NCBI RefSeq assembly: GCF_035918095.1
Contig: NZ_CP109137.1
Coordinates: 8,496,001-8,560,000, forward strand
DNA: 64,000 nucleotides
Direction of reading: 5' to 3'
Source of the DNA: Streptomyces sp. NBC_01750
Lineage (GTDB): Bacteria > Actinomycetota > Actinomycetes > Streptomycetales > Streptomycetaceae
The notes below the pieces were generated by a model that made no database searches, had not been told where the DNA came from, and worked only from the letters and a program-made list of their open reading frames with translations. Made by a program: the position numbers and the translations under genes. Of the stretch, positions 18,202 through 26,343 are shown piece after piece; position 1 is the first letter of the stretch; each line of letters begins with the position of its first letter.

Positions 18202-18702
18202 TCATGCGCTCGATGCGAGCTCGTGGAAGTTGCTGCGGTGGAAGACAATCGGGGGGACATCGGGGTAGATGTCGAGTGCCTCGATCTTCAGCAGCACAAT
18301 CGCGTGATCGCCGGCCACGACGACGTCGTAGATGGAGCACTCCAGCCACAGCGTGGCGCCGTGCACGAAAACTGCCCCACTGTCGGTGGCGACCCAGTCG
18401 ACGGTGTCGAAGCGGTGACCGTTCTTCGATGCGAGCGAACGCGCCACCGAACGGTGCTCGCTGGCCAACACGCTCAGCCCCAGGCGACGTGCCTCGGCCA
18501 GCCGCGGCCAGGTCGAGGACGTGTTCGCCACGCAGACGGATACCAGTGCCGGATCCAGAGAGACGGAGGTGAACGAGCTGGCGGCCATCCCCTCCGGGAC
18601 GCCGTCCAGCATCCCGCAGAAGGCGGTCACGCCACTGGGGAAGCAGCCGAACGCCTGCCGGAGCAAGACGTCGTCGAACCGCCTGTCGGATGCTCGGATC
18701 AC
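18202..18702 (-). CDS. Flavin reductase (HpaC/DszD-like)
   Basis: 166 residues from a GTG that overlaps the preceding stop (GTGA). Pattern of the flavin reductase split-barrel family: LRQAFGCFPSGVTAF at the N-terminus, MAASSFTSVSLDPALVSVCV, and a His-rich end (VFHRSNFHEL). These enzymes use NAD(P)H to make free FMNH2 for two-component monooxygenases, which fits the three NtaA-type enzymes just to the right. It pairs with the SsuE-like reductase in a minus-strand operon. Confidence 0.88.
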   Translation of the reverse strand: MIRASDRRFDDVLLRQAFGCFPSGVTAFCGMLDGVPEGMAASSFTSVSLDPALVSVCVANTSSTWPRLAEARRLGLSVLASEHRSVARSLASKNGHRFDTVDWVATDSGAVFVHGATLWLECSIYDVVVAGDHAIVLLKIEALDIYPDVPPIVFHRSNFHELASSA

Positions 18703-19184
18703 GGCGTCACCGCCGGGACGTACTTCCTGGCCGACTCGAGCCAGCTGGCCAGGTCCGGCGAGGTCGCGTACTCCGAGTCGATCAGGTACAGGCTCGGCGC
18801 GGGACAGCTGGCTCCGATCTCAACGAGCACCGGACGCAGGGTCAGTTCAGGCGCGAGCGCGTGTTGAAGTCCGGCCCCGAGCATAACGGGAAACGTCGGG
18901 ATCCCGCCGAGCTCGCCTTGCCCGAACTGGTCGAGAAACAGCTTGAGGAGACCCGTGTACGTGGCCTTGAACGTCGGTGACGCCACCACGAGCGAGTCGG
19001 CACCCAGCACCGTGGCCTTGGCCGCGGCCACCTTGGGGTCACCCCATCCGAGCAGCCCGGCCCCGAGATCCACCACGTCGACAACTGCAACCGGCGCGCT
19101 CCCGCTGAGCTCGCGAGCGATCAGCTCGGCGGCAGCCCGGGTACGCGACATCGGCTTGGGGTTGCCGACAACAACGACCGTCAT
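18699..19184 (-). CDS. NAD(P)H-dependent FMN reductase (SsuE/MsuE-like flavodoxin fold)
   Basis: 161 residues, ATG after GGAGG. Flavodoxin-like motifs: VVVVGNPKPMSRTRAAAELI (phosphate loop with S/R), VVDLGAGLLGW, and VASPTFKATYTGLLKLFLDQ, typical of the NADPH-dependent FMN reductases that supply sulfonate and sulfone monooxygenases. Having two different reductase folds side by side is unusual and suggests high FMNH2 demand or a specialised pairing. It is divergent from the first monooxygenase. Confidence 0.88.
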   Translation of the reverse strand: MTVVVVGNPKPMSRTRAAAELIARELSGSAPVAVVDVVDLGAGLLGWGDPKVAAAKATVLGADSLVVASPTFKATYTGLLKLFLDQFGQGELGGIPTFPVMLGAGLQHALAPELTLRPVLVEIGASCPAPSLYLIDSEYATSPDLASWLESARKYVPAVTP

Positions 19185-19432
19185 GATTAGTCCTCCACAG
19201 CAGCAGACGAATGCTGACCCCCTCAGTCAAGGAGCGGCGGATTTCCCGGTCAGGTTCGCGCAGTAAACCCTCCATTGCGCCGCTGCGACCCCGTCGGCAG
19301 AACTGCCCGGACGGCGCAATCGCCGCGGAACGGTCGTGATCCGCCAGTGTCACGCTGCCTGTCTAGTTTCCCGTACCAAGGCCGGCGGCAGCACCGGACG
19401 CCGTCGTCGCGTGGAGAGATCGGGAGGCCGGG
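19185..19432. promoter_or_regulatory. Divergent control region of the flavin island
   Basis: 248 nt between the reductase operon (-) and the first monooxygenase (+). It carries GTGTCAC at 19347-19353, a heptamer that recurs at 22256-22262 and 22303-22309 upstream of the ABC binding protein, a possible GntR half-site. Confidence 0.4.
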
Positions 19433-20758
19433 TTGCAAGCCAAGAAGTTCCACCTGGGTTGGTTCATGAACGGCTACCGCGTGCACGGCTGGCGGGACCA
19501 GTGGATCGGCACCCACAAGTCCGAGGGAATGCTCCCGGACTTCTACGTCGACATGGCGCGCTCCTTGGAGCGCGCGTGCTTCGACTACTTCATCATCGAG
19601 GACTCGTCGTTCGTGCCCGACGCCTGGCAGGGCAAGCACGACTTCTATGTGGAGAACGCGTACGCGGTCCCCAAGTTCGACCCGTCGGTCCTGGCCTCGA
19701 TCCTCACCCAGAACACCTCACGCCTGGGGATCGTCGCGACGCTGGCGATCACGGAGTACCCCCCGTACCTGCTCGCACGGCTCGTGTCGACGATGGACCA
19801 TGTCTCCCGTGGCCGGGCCGGGTGGAACATGGTCACCGCGAGCTCGGACCGTGCGGCACAGAACTACGGCCACGACGCCCAGCCTGATCACGACATCCGC
19901 TACGACATGGCCGAGGAGTTCACCGAGCTGGTCATCAAGCTCTGGGAGTCCTGGGGGCCGGGCTCAATGGTGGTCGACCAGGACGGGATCTTCGCCGACC
20001 CGGCCAAGGTGCACCCGGTCGACTTCCATGGGGAGTTCTACAAGTCGCGGGGACCCATCAACTCGGCTCGCTCCCCGCAGGGCAGGTCTGTCATCGTCCA
20101 GGCGGGCGGATCGGACAAGGGCCGGGCCTACGCGTCGAAGTACGCCGACTCGATCATCGCCTCGGCGACCACGGTCGAGCAGATGAAGGCGTACCGCGAC
20201 GACGTCCGAGCCCGTGCCGAGGCGCACGGTCGCGACCCGGACTCGGTGAAGGTGCTGTTCCTGGTTTCACCGATCCTGGGCGAGACCCATCAGGCGGCCG
20301 TGGACCGTCGACGGGAGGCCCAGGAGGAGGCGGCAGCCAACCCGGTGACGCGCCTCGCCGGGATGGGCTACGCGACGGACATCGACTTCTCCGTCTTCGA
20401 CCTGGACACCCCGATCAAGGACCTGGCGTCCCTGATGGTGACCAACGGCCACCAGAGCTCGCTGCAGCAGTTCGTCGCACACAACTGGGAACGCACTCTC
20501 CGGGAGGTCGCCGTACAGTCGTCCACCAGCGCCGGTCAGCGCGTCGAGCTGTTGGGAACGCCGTCCGAGGTCGCCGACCAGATGGGTGACGTCATGGCTG
20601 CGGTGGGCGGCGACGGGTTCCTGATCACCCAGGACGTCCTCACGCGGCGCTCCCTCAGCGAGATCTGCGACGGGCTTGTGCCCGAGCTGCAGAGGCGCGG
20701 GCTGACGCGCACCGTGTACTCCCACGAGATGTTCCGCGACAACCTGCTCGAGTTCTGA
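19433..20758 (+). CDS. FMNH2-dependent monooxygenase, NtaA/SnaA/DszA family (LLM)
   Basis: 441 residues from TTG 19433, preceded by GGGAGG. Family motifs: KFHLGWFMNG, DMARSLERACFDYFIIED, EYPPYLLARLVSTMDHVSRG and WNMVTASSDRAAQNYGHD, then YKSRGPINSARSPQGR. Members add oxygen using FMNH2 from a separate reductase (nitrilotriacetate, EDTA and dibenzothiophene sulfone monooxygenases, pristinamycin IIA synthase, riboflavin lyase). It is more distant from the two enzymes at 26344-29034 than those are from each other. First gene of a long plus-strand array. Confidence 0.9.
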   Translation: MQAKKFHLGWFMNGYRVHGWRDQWIGTHKSEGMLPDFYVDMARSLERACFDYFIIEDSSFVPDAWQGKHDFYVENAYAVPKFDPSVLASILTQNTSRLGIVATLAITEYPPYLLARLVSTMDHVSRGRAGWNMVTASSDRAAQNYGHDAQPDHDIRYDMAEEFTELVIKLWESWGPGSMVVDQDGIFADPAKVHPVDFHGEFYKSRGPINSARSPQGRSVIVQAGGSDKGRAYASKYADSIIASATTVEQMKAYRDDVRARAEAHGRDPDSVKVLFLVSPILGETHQAAVDRRREAQEEAAANPVTRLAGMGYATDIDFSVFDLDTPIKDLASLMVTNGHQSSLQQFVAHNWERTLREVAVQSSTSAGQRVELLGTPSEVADQMGDVMAAVGGDGFLITQDVLTRRSLSEICDGLVPELQRRGLTRTVYSHEMFRDNLLEF

Positions 20759-20833
20759 CGTGACCTCGGCGTCCTGGGCGGTGCCCCGGTCCCCGGTCGA
20801 GCGCGCGGAAATCCAACGGGCGGTGGACGCCGG

Positions 20834-22126
20834 ATGACCACGGACGAAGCACCATCCACCCCGCACCCGGCCGATCCCGCGCCGCCGAACTCGTTGCGGG
20901 CGCTGTTCCAGGTCCCCGGCTACCGCTACCTCTGCGTGAGCTCATTCATCTGGCACACCACGCGGTGGGGTGGCCTGTTCACCACGAGTTACCTGCTGGT
21001 CCAGCTGTCCGGTTCGCCCATCCTCAACCAGGTTGTCGGCGCGCTCATCTTCGCTCCGATGCTCGCCGGTGGCTTCGTGGCCGGGGTGATCAGCGACCGG
21101 CTGGATCGCCGCAAACTCGTCCGTCGCGTCCAACTGGTGCTGATCCCCATCGAGTTCGCGATGTTCGCACTCGTCCAGTCCGGACGGGTCGAGATCTGGA
21201 TGACATTCCCCTTCATGTTCGCGCTGGGAATCGGCGGCTTGGTGAACATGACCGCGCAGCGCCCCCTCATCTTCGAGACCGTAGGTCCGCGTTTCGGCGG
21301 ACAGGCGATGACGATCGAGTCCACTGCACAGGCGGGGTCGGCCATGTTCGGCACCCTCGGTGGTGGTGCGCTCATCGACCACGTCGGCATGGGGGCGGGA
21401 TTCGCAGGGATGGGCGTACTGCTCTGCATCTCAGCGGCCTTGCTGTGGCTGGTCCCCAGTCCTCGCTACGCCACCCCGCGCGACCCCCATGCGCGCGTGT
21501 CGATCGCCGCGCAGGCCGCCACCAGCATCGGGCTCGCCCGGCGCAGCAGGCGCCTGTTGGCCACTCTCGGTGTGACCGTGGCGATGAACCTGTTCATGTT
21601 CGGCTACATCCCGCTGGTACCTCTCGTGGCCGATGAGTTCTCCACCGACGCCGTGCTCGCCGGCGCCCTGGGCGCCGCTGCGGGCTGCGGCCAGATCCTC
21701 TGCGGAATCGTCCTGAGTACCCGGCCCATCCACCGGCACGGGCTGGTCTTCGCGGTCGGCTCGATGGTTGCTCTGCTCGGCCTGTTCTGCTTCTCCACCG
21801 CGCCTCTGTTCGGACTCGCGTTCCTGGCCCTGTTCGTGGCCGGGATGGGCCAGGCCGGGTTCGGGTCCATGCAGAGTCTCCTCGCGATCGAGTCCGCACA
21901 CGACACCGAACGCGGCGCCGCTCTCGGGGTGCTCAGCACCGCGATCGGCGCGCTGCCGCTCGGGATGGTGGCGATCGGAGCGGGTGCCGAGCTGCTCGGC
22001 ACGAGGAACGCCCTGATGCTGTCATCCCTGGTCGGGATGGCCGCGGTGCTGACGGTCGTGCTGCGGCTGCGTGACCTGCTGTCAGCCGCCCCGGAGACTG
22101 CCCTGCGCCCCTCTTCCGGGGCCTGA
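20834..22126 (+). CDS. MFS transporter
   Basis: 430 residues with about 10-12 hydrophobic helices. The loop GVISDRLDRRKLVRRVQL matches the MFS loop 2-3 motif (GxxxDRxxRR). It resembles the MFS_3/EntS-type efflux subgroup. It follows the first monooxygenase by 75 nt in the same array. It may export a reaction product or import substrate; direction cannot be read from the sequence. Confidence 0.85.
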   Translation: MTTDEAPSTPHPADPAPPNSLRALFQVPGYRYLCVSSFIWHTTRWGGLFTTSYLLVQLSGSPILNQVVGALIFAPMLAGGFVAGVISDRLDRRKLVRRVQLVLIPIEFAMFALVQSGRVEIWMTFPFMFALGIGGLVNMTAQRPLIFETVGPRFGGQAMTIESTAQAGSAMFGTLGGGALIDHVGMGAGFAGMGVLLCISAALLWLVPSPRYATPRDPHARVSIAAQAATSIGLARRSRRLLATLGVTVAMNLFMFGYIPLVPLVADEFSTDAVLAGALGAAAGCGQILCGIVLSTRPIHRHGLVFAVGSMVALLGLFCFSTAPLFGLAFLALFVAGMGQAGFGSMQSLLAIESAHDTERGAALGVLSTAIGALPLGMVAIGAGAELLGTRNALMLSSLVGMAAVLTVVLRLRDLLSAAPETALRPSSGA

Positions 22127-22298
22127 GTACCCCTCGGTCGCAGGGGCTGCCGGCCGAGACGGACGGCGTGCCCGAGCCTCCGTTGTGACGCCCGTACCTT
22201 TCGCCCTCCCGGGTGCCCTCATGGCATCGGCGGCTTTCGTTACACAGACCTCATGTGTCACGAACCAGGCGCAATAGGAAAGCCACGATGACGACGCT

Positions 22299-22315
22299 GC
22301 GGTGTCACACACCGC
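22299..22315. promoter_or_regulatory. Inverted repeat upstream of ABC binding-protein gene, candidate operator
   Basis: A 7-bp perfect inverted repeat GCGGTGT-CAC-ACACCGC in the 293-nt gap before the ABC binding-protein gene. Another partial repeat (ACACA 22242-22246, TGTGT 22254-22258) lies nearby. Candidate site for the island's GntR regulator; inference only. Confidence 0.4.
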
Positions 22316-22419
22316 CGCTTTGATCCTGCTCAAACAGCGTGGAGACCGGCCGAACGCCTCCACTCCTTCCTCACCGCACTATCCACGCGCTCCCTGAGCC
22401 CCCGTCGTAGGAGGGACCC

Positions 22420-24045
22420 ATGTCCACCAAGATCGAAGACCAGCGCAGCCCGGAGCCGCGCATCCAGCTGAGCCGTCGCAGCTTGCTCAAGGCAGGCGGC
22501 ATCACGCTCGGCAGCGTCAGCCTGATGAGCCTGCTCCAGGCGTGTGGCGATGGGGTCACCGAGGACGGCGCGGGCAACCTCACCCTGCGCATGCCGTTCC
22601 TGCAGGACATGCAGGTCCCCGACCCGGACATCATGTACGAGGGCGAGGGCGTCCAGGTCATGCTCGCGTGCTACGACGGCCTCGTCACCTACAAGCCGGG
22701 TACTCCCGAGATAGTGCCGCAGCTGGCGGAATCCTGGACGGTGTCCGACGACCAGCTGACTTACACCTTCATGCTGAAGCCGGACGTGAAATTCCACGAC
22801 GGGACACCCGCCGACGCCGAGGCGTGGGTGAAGAGCTTCAAGCGCCGGGCCGCGGTCAACCAGGGGCCGGCCTACATGGTGAAAGGGATCGAGAAGGCCG
22901 AGGCGAAGGATGCGACCACCCTCGTCGTCAAGCTCAAGGAGCCCAACAACGCCTTCCTCCACTACGCGGCCTGCCCGTGGAAGATGCTGGCGACCAGCCC
23001 CACGACGGTCGCCAAGCACGCGGCGAGCGGCGACCTGGCCCAGAAGTGGCTCAAGACCCACGACGCCGGCACCGGCCCCTACGTCATGAAGCAGTTCGTG
23101 CCGGCAAGCCACTACGTCCTGGAAAGGTTCGACGGCTACTGGGGCAAGCAGCCTTACTTCAAGACGATCCGGATCGAGGTCACCCCCGAGATCGCGACCC
23201 AGAAGCTCCAATTGGACCAGGGTGCGTTCGACCTGGTCAGCCATGGGTTCGCCATCGCCGACGTGCTCAAGTACCGGAAGAGCAAGGAGTTCTCGGTCAC
23301 GACGACCACCGGCGCATCGATGATGTCGCTCTACATGAACCCTGACGCGGGACTGTTCAGCGACAAGTCCCTGCGGCAGGCGATGATGACCGCCATCGAC
23401 CGCGCCACAGCCGTCAAGACGTCCTTCCAGGGGCTCACCACGGTCCAGCGGAACTTCTGGCCGGAGAACATGTTCCCCGACGGGCTTGCGCCCTTCGCCC
23501 CGGAGGTCGACCTCGGTCCGCTGACCAGGAAGGTCGCCTCGTTGTCGGACAAGAAGGTCGACTTCGCCTGGGTGTCGTCCAACGGCGCACCGGCCCAGCA
23601 GATGGCCGAGCTCATCCAGGCCCAACTCGCCCCGACCGGGCTGAAGATCACCATCCGGGCGATGCCCTCGGCGGAGTGGTTCGACCTGTGCAACCAGCCG
23701 GCTGCCAAGCGGCCGGACATGATCCTGGGAACGATGGGGGGTGACGCGCTGCACCTGGACACCGCGCTACGGATCTTCCTGCGCACCGGCGCGAAGCCCC
23801 TGAACGCGTACCAGTACAGCAACCCCAAGGTGGACGCGCTCATGGACGAGGCGATCACCAAGAGCACCGAGGACAAGACCAACGACGTCTACCTCAGGAT
23901 CACCAAGATCATCGCAGACGAAGCCTTGTGGGTCCCGTTGTGCCGTATCCCGCAGAACTTCGTCACCCACTCCGGCATCAGCGGCGTCGAGCTCGATTCG
24001 TACCTCCCCTACATCTTCAACTCGGCCAAGATCAAACGGGTCTGA
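22420..24045 (+). CDS. ABC transporter substrate-binding lipoprotein (family 5, oligopeptide type)
   Basis: 541 residues. The N-terminus has a twin-arginine lipoprotein signal: SRRSLLKAGG and lipobox LLQAC with Cys42. The body follows the DppA/OppA pattern (PQLAESWTVSDDQLTYTFML, KFHDGTPADAEAWVKSF). This family binds peptides, opines, nickel chelates and varied small organics. It is associated with the fused ATPase downstream and with two permeases 6-8 kb further on. GGAGGG ribosome site. Confidence 0.92.
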   Translation: MSTKIEDQRSPEPRIQLSRRSLLKAGGITLGSVSLMSLLQACGDGVTEDGAGNLTLRMPFLQDMQVPDPDIMYEGEGVQVMLACYDGLVTYKPGTPEIVPQLAESWTVSDDQLTYTFMLKPDVKFHDGTPADAEAWVKSFKRRAAVNQGPAYMVKGIEKAEAKDATTLVVKLKEPNNAFLHYAACPWKMLATSPTTVAKHAASGDLAQKWLKTHDAGTGPYVMKQFVPASHYVLERFDGYWGKQPYFKTIRIEVTPEIATQKLQLDQGAFDLVSHGFAIADVLKYRKSKEFSVTTTTGASMMSLYMNPDAGLFSDKSLRQAMMTAIDRATAVKTSFQGLTTVQRNFWPENMFPDGLAPFAPEVDLGPLTRKVASLSDKKVDFAWVSSNGAPAQQMAELIQAQLAPTGLKITIRAMPSAEWFDLCNQPAAKRPDMILGTMGGDALHLDTALRIFLRTGAKPLNAYQYSNPKVDALMDEAITKSTEDKTNDVYLRITKIIADEALWVPLCRIPQNFVTHSGISGVELDSYLPYIFNSAKIKRV

Positions 24046-24061
24046 GCCGGTAGCGGCGCCT

Positions 24062-24145
24062 CACTCGCACACGTACCTGGAGGGGCTGGAGCAGAACTCC
24101 TACCTCACCTCCATCTTCACCGCCAACAGGTTGAGGAAGGCATGA
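24062..24145 (+). pseudogene. Vestigial C-terminus of a second substrate-binding protein
   Basis: A 27-codon frame (24062-24142, stop 24143-24145) ends GLEQNSYLTSIFTANRLRKA. It parallels the last residues of the intact binding protein just upstream (GVELDSYLPYIFNSAKIKRV). No start or ribosome site is present. Probably the remains of a tandem duplicate or a deletion scar. Confidence 0.4.
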
Positions 24146-24148
24146 ACG

Positions 24149-26131
24149 ATGACCAGCACCAGCACTTATCCGGGCAGCGCCGCAGCACTCGCCGAACCAC
24201 TCACCGCAACTCGCGCTCGGGTGGAGGACCTCACGGTCACCTTCAGGCGTCGAGGGGTGCCCGTCCAGTCGCTGCGCGGCGTTACCCTCGACATCCACCC
24301 CGGCGAGATCCTCGCCGTCGTCGGGGAGTCCGGCTCGGGCAAGAGCGTGATGAGTCTGGCCCTCCTCGGGCTGCTCGCGGGTGACCCTATGCCCGTGGTC
24401 ACCGGAAAGGCCGAGGTATGCGGCGTCGACATGGTGTCCGCGTCGGACGAGGAACGGCGCCGCATGCGCAAGCTGCACCTCGGCGCGGTGTTCCAGGACC
24501 CCATGACCTCGCTCAACCCCACGATGCGCGTCGGTCGCCAGGTGGTGGAGGCGGCCGGGTCCGAGGAGGAGGCACTCCGGCTTCTCGACCTCGTCGGGAT
24601 CCCGGACCCCGCGCGGCGGATGAAGGCGTTCCCCCACGAGCTGTCGGGTGGGCTCAGGCAGCGCGTGATGATCGCCATGGCGGTCGCCGGCAAGCCCGAC
24701 CTGGTGATCGCAGACGAGCCCACCACGGCACTCGACGTGACGGTGCAGGCTCAGGTCCTCGCGCTCATCCGCGACCTCTGCGACGAGCTCGGCACATCCT
24801 TCGTCCTCGTCACTCACGACATTGGCGTGGCCTCCCAGGTGGCGGACCGGATCGCGGTCATGTACGGCGGTCGGGTGGCCGAGATCGGGAAGAAGGACGA
24901 GGTCCTGCGAGCCCCGTCACACCCCTACACCGTGGGCCTGCTCAACGCACGGCTGGATCTCGACCTGCCGACCGGCCGGCCGATCCCGGCGCTCCCGGGT
25001 GAACCTCCGGACCCTCGGGCACATCCGCGTGGTTGCGCCTTCGCCCTCCGGTGCCCGGCGGCCACCAATGAATGCGCCGAAACGCTGCCGGTGCTGACCC
25101 GTGCGTCCACGCACTCGGGTGTCGCAGCCTGCATCGTGCCCGGAGCGACGAGGCAAGAGGCGATACTCGCCGCCGCGCCGTCGTTCCGACCCATGGCGGA
25201 GGTCGACGAGGACGCTCCCGCGCTGCGGATCAACGGCATCGACAAGCGGTTCACGGTCAGGCGCGGGCTGCTCAAGAAGGACCAGCTCCACGCGCTGCGT
25301 AATGTGATCCTCGAGATCGCTCCCGGCGAGTCGATGGCCGTTGTGGGCGAGTCCGGGTCAGGGAAGTCGACGTTGCTCCGTGTCGTCGCAGGGCTGATGG
25401 CGCCCGACGGCGGGACCGTCGAGAGACTCGGCGGCCGGCCCCAAATGGTGTTCCAGGACGCCGGTGCCTCGCTCACACCCTGGCTGACGGTGGGCGAGAT
25501 CGTGGGCGAGCGGCTGATCAAGCAGACCAGCAGGGCAGACCGCCGGGAGCTGGTCGACCGGGCACTGCGCCAGGTGGGGCTTCCCCCGGACGTGGCCGGC
25601 ATCAAGGCGGGCCTGCTCTCGGGAGGTCAGCGCCAGCGGGTCGCGTTCGCCAGGGCCGTCATCGTCCCTCCGAAGCTGCTGCTGTGCGACGAGCCCACCT
25701 CCGCTCTGGACGCCTCCCTGGCCGCGTCCGTGCTCAACCTGCTTCAAGACCTGCGGCGCGAGCTCGGGATGGCCGTCATGTTCGTCACCCATGATTTGGC
25801 CGCTGCGCGCTTCATCTCCGACCGCACCGCGGTGATGTACCTCGGACAGATCGTCGAGCTGGGGCCGACCGAGGATGTCATCACCTCCCCCAAGCACCCG
25901 TATACCAAAGCCTTGCTCGCCGCGATCCCCACCCCCGGGGCCGCGCCCGTGCGACTGCCGGGCGAGCCGGCAAGCCCGCTTTCCGTGCCGTCGGGTTGCT
26001 CGTTCCACCCGCGCTGCCGCGAGCGGATCGACCGATGCTCCACCGAGGCGCCATTCCTCTACTCCATCGAAGGCCGCGCGAGTCGGGCAGCCTCGTGTCA
26101 TCTCACCATGCTCCGCGCGAACGAGGGATGA
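24149..26131 (+). CDS. Fused dual ABC ATPase of a peptide/opine-type importer (DppD-DppF)
   Basis: 660 residues carrying two complete ATPase domains. The first has Walker A GESGSGKS at ~59-66, signature LSGGLRQR, Walker B LVIADEPTT. The second has GESGSGKS near 398 and LSGGQRQRVAFARA, then LLLCDEPTSALD. Each domain ends with the oligopeptide-ATPase C-terminal Cys motif (GCAFALRCP, GCSFHPRC). Such fusions replace separate DppD and DppF and energise the permease pair at 30397-32298. It is separated from the binding protein by a vestigial sequence. Confidence 0.92.
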   Translation: MTSTSTYPGSAAALAEPLTATRARVEDLTVTFRRRGVPVQSLRGVTLDIHPGEILAVVGESGSGKSVMSLALLGLLAGDPMPVVTGKAEVCGVDMVSASDEERRRMRKLHLGAVFQDPMTSLNPTMRVGRQVVEAAGSEEEALRLLDLVGIPDPARRMKAFPHELSGGLRQRVMIAMAVAGKPDLVIADEPTTALDVTVQAQVLALIRDLCDELGTSFVLVTHDIGVASQVADRIAVMYGGRVAEIGKKDEVLRAPSHPYTVGLLNARLDLDLPTGRPIPALPGEPPDPRAHPRGCAFALRCPAATNECAETLPVLTRASTHSGVAACIVPGATRQEAILAAAPSFRPMAEVDEDAPALRINGIDKRFTVRRGLLKKDQLHALRNVILEIAPGESMAVVGESGSGKSTLLRVVAGLMAPDGGTVERLGGRPQMVFQDAGASLTPWLTVGEIVGERLIKQTSRADRRELVDRALRQVGLPPDVAGIKAGLLSGGQRQRVAFARAVIVPPKLLLCDEPTSALDASLAASVLNLLQDLRRELGMAVMFVTHDLAAARFISDRTAVMYLGQIVELGPTEDVITSPKHPYTKALLAAIPTPGAAPVRLPGEPASPLSVPSGCSFHPRCRERIDRCSTEAPFLYSIEGRASRAASCHLTMLRANEG

Positions 26132-26343
26132 CTTGGGCGTGCGTCACCCCGTCGATCCGAGGGGCGAACCACGGTCGCAGCGGCGCAATGGGTGCGCTAT
26201 CACGGCGCCTTCGACGTGACATCGACGCGGGATGTCATGAGGTCACCACGGGCCGAGGCACGCAATGGCGCGGTGCCGAACAGCCCGGCGATGTCATTCG
26301 CGGCGGAGACAGCAGAGGCAGCAGGAGAGGCAGGCAGACGCAC
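26132..26343. promoter_or_regulatory. Intergenic region before second monooxygenase
   Basis: 212 nt. It contains an inverted repeat TGACAT (26217-26222) and ATGTCA (26232-26237) with a 9-nt spacer, a possible operator. An internal promoter for the monooxygenase pair may lie here. Confidence 0.35.

Noticed and set aside
15500..18720. An 18-nt exact repeat (GGCGTCACCGCCGGGACG) near 15500 and at 18703-18720 as possible attachment sites
   Set aside because: One copy is in the coding end of the FMN reductase gene, and such a GC-rich match is plausible by chance in 64 kb; no integrase is adjacent to both.
22127..22419. FMN riboswitch upstream of the ABC or monooxygenase genes
   Set aside because: I could not find the conserved RFN-element pattern in the gaps; only short DNA palindromes are visible.
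25996..26343. Upstream extension of the second monooxygenase into the ABC ATPase gene
   Set aside because: The added residues have no resemblance to the family, whose members start with the KxFHLGWFMN motif right after ATG 26344.
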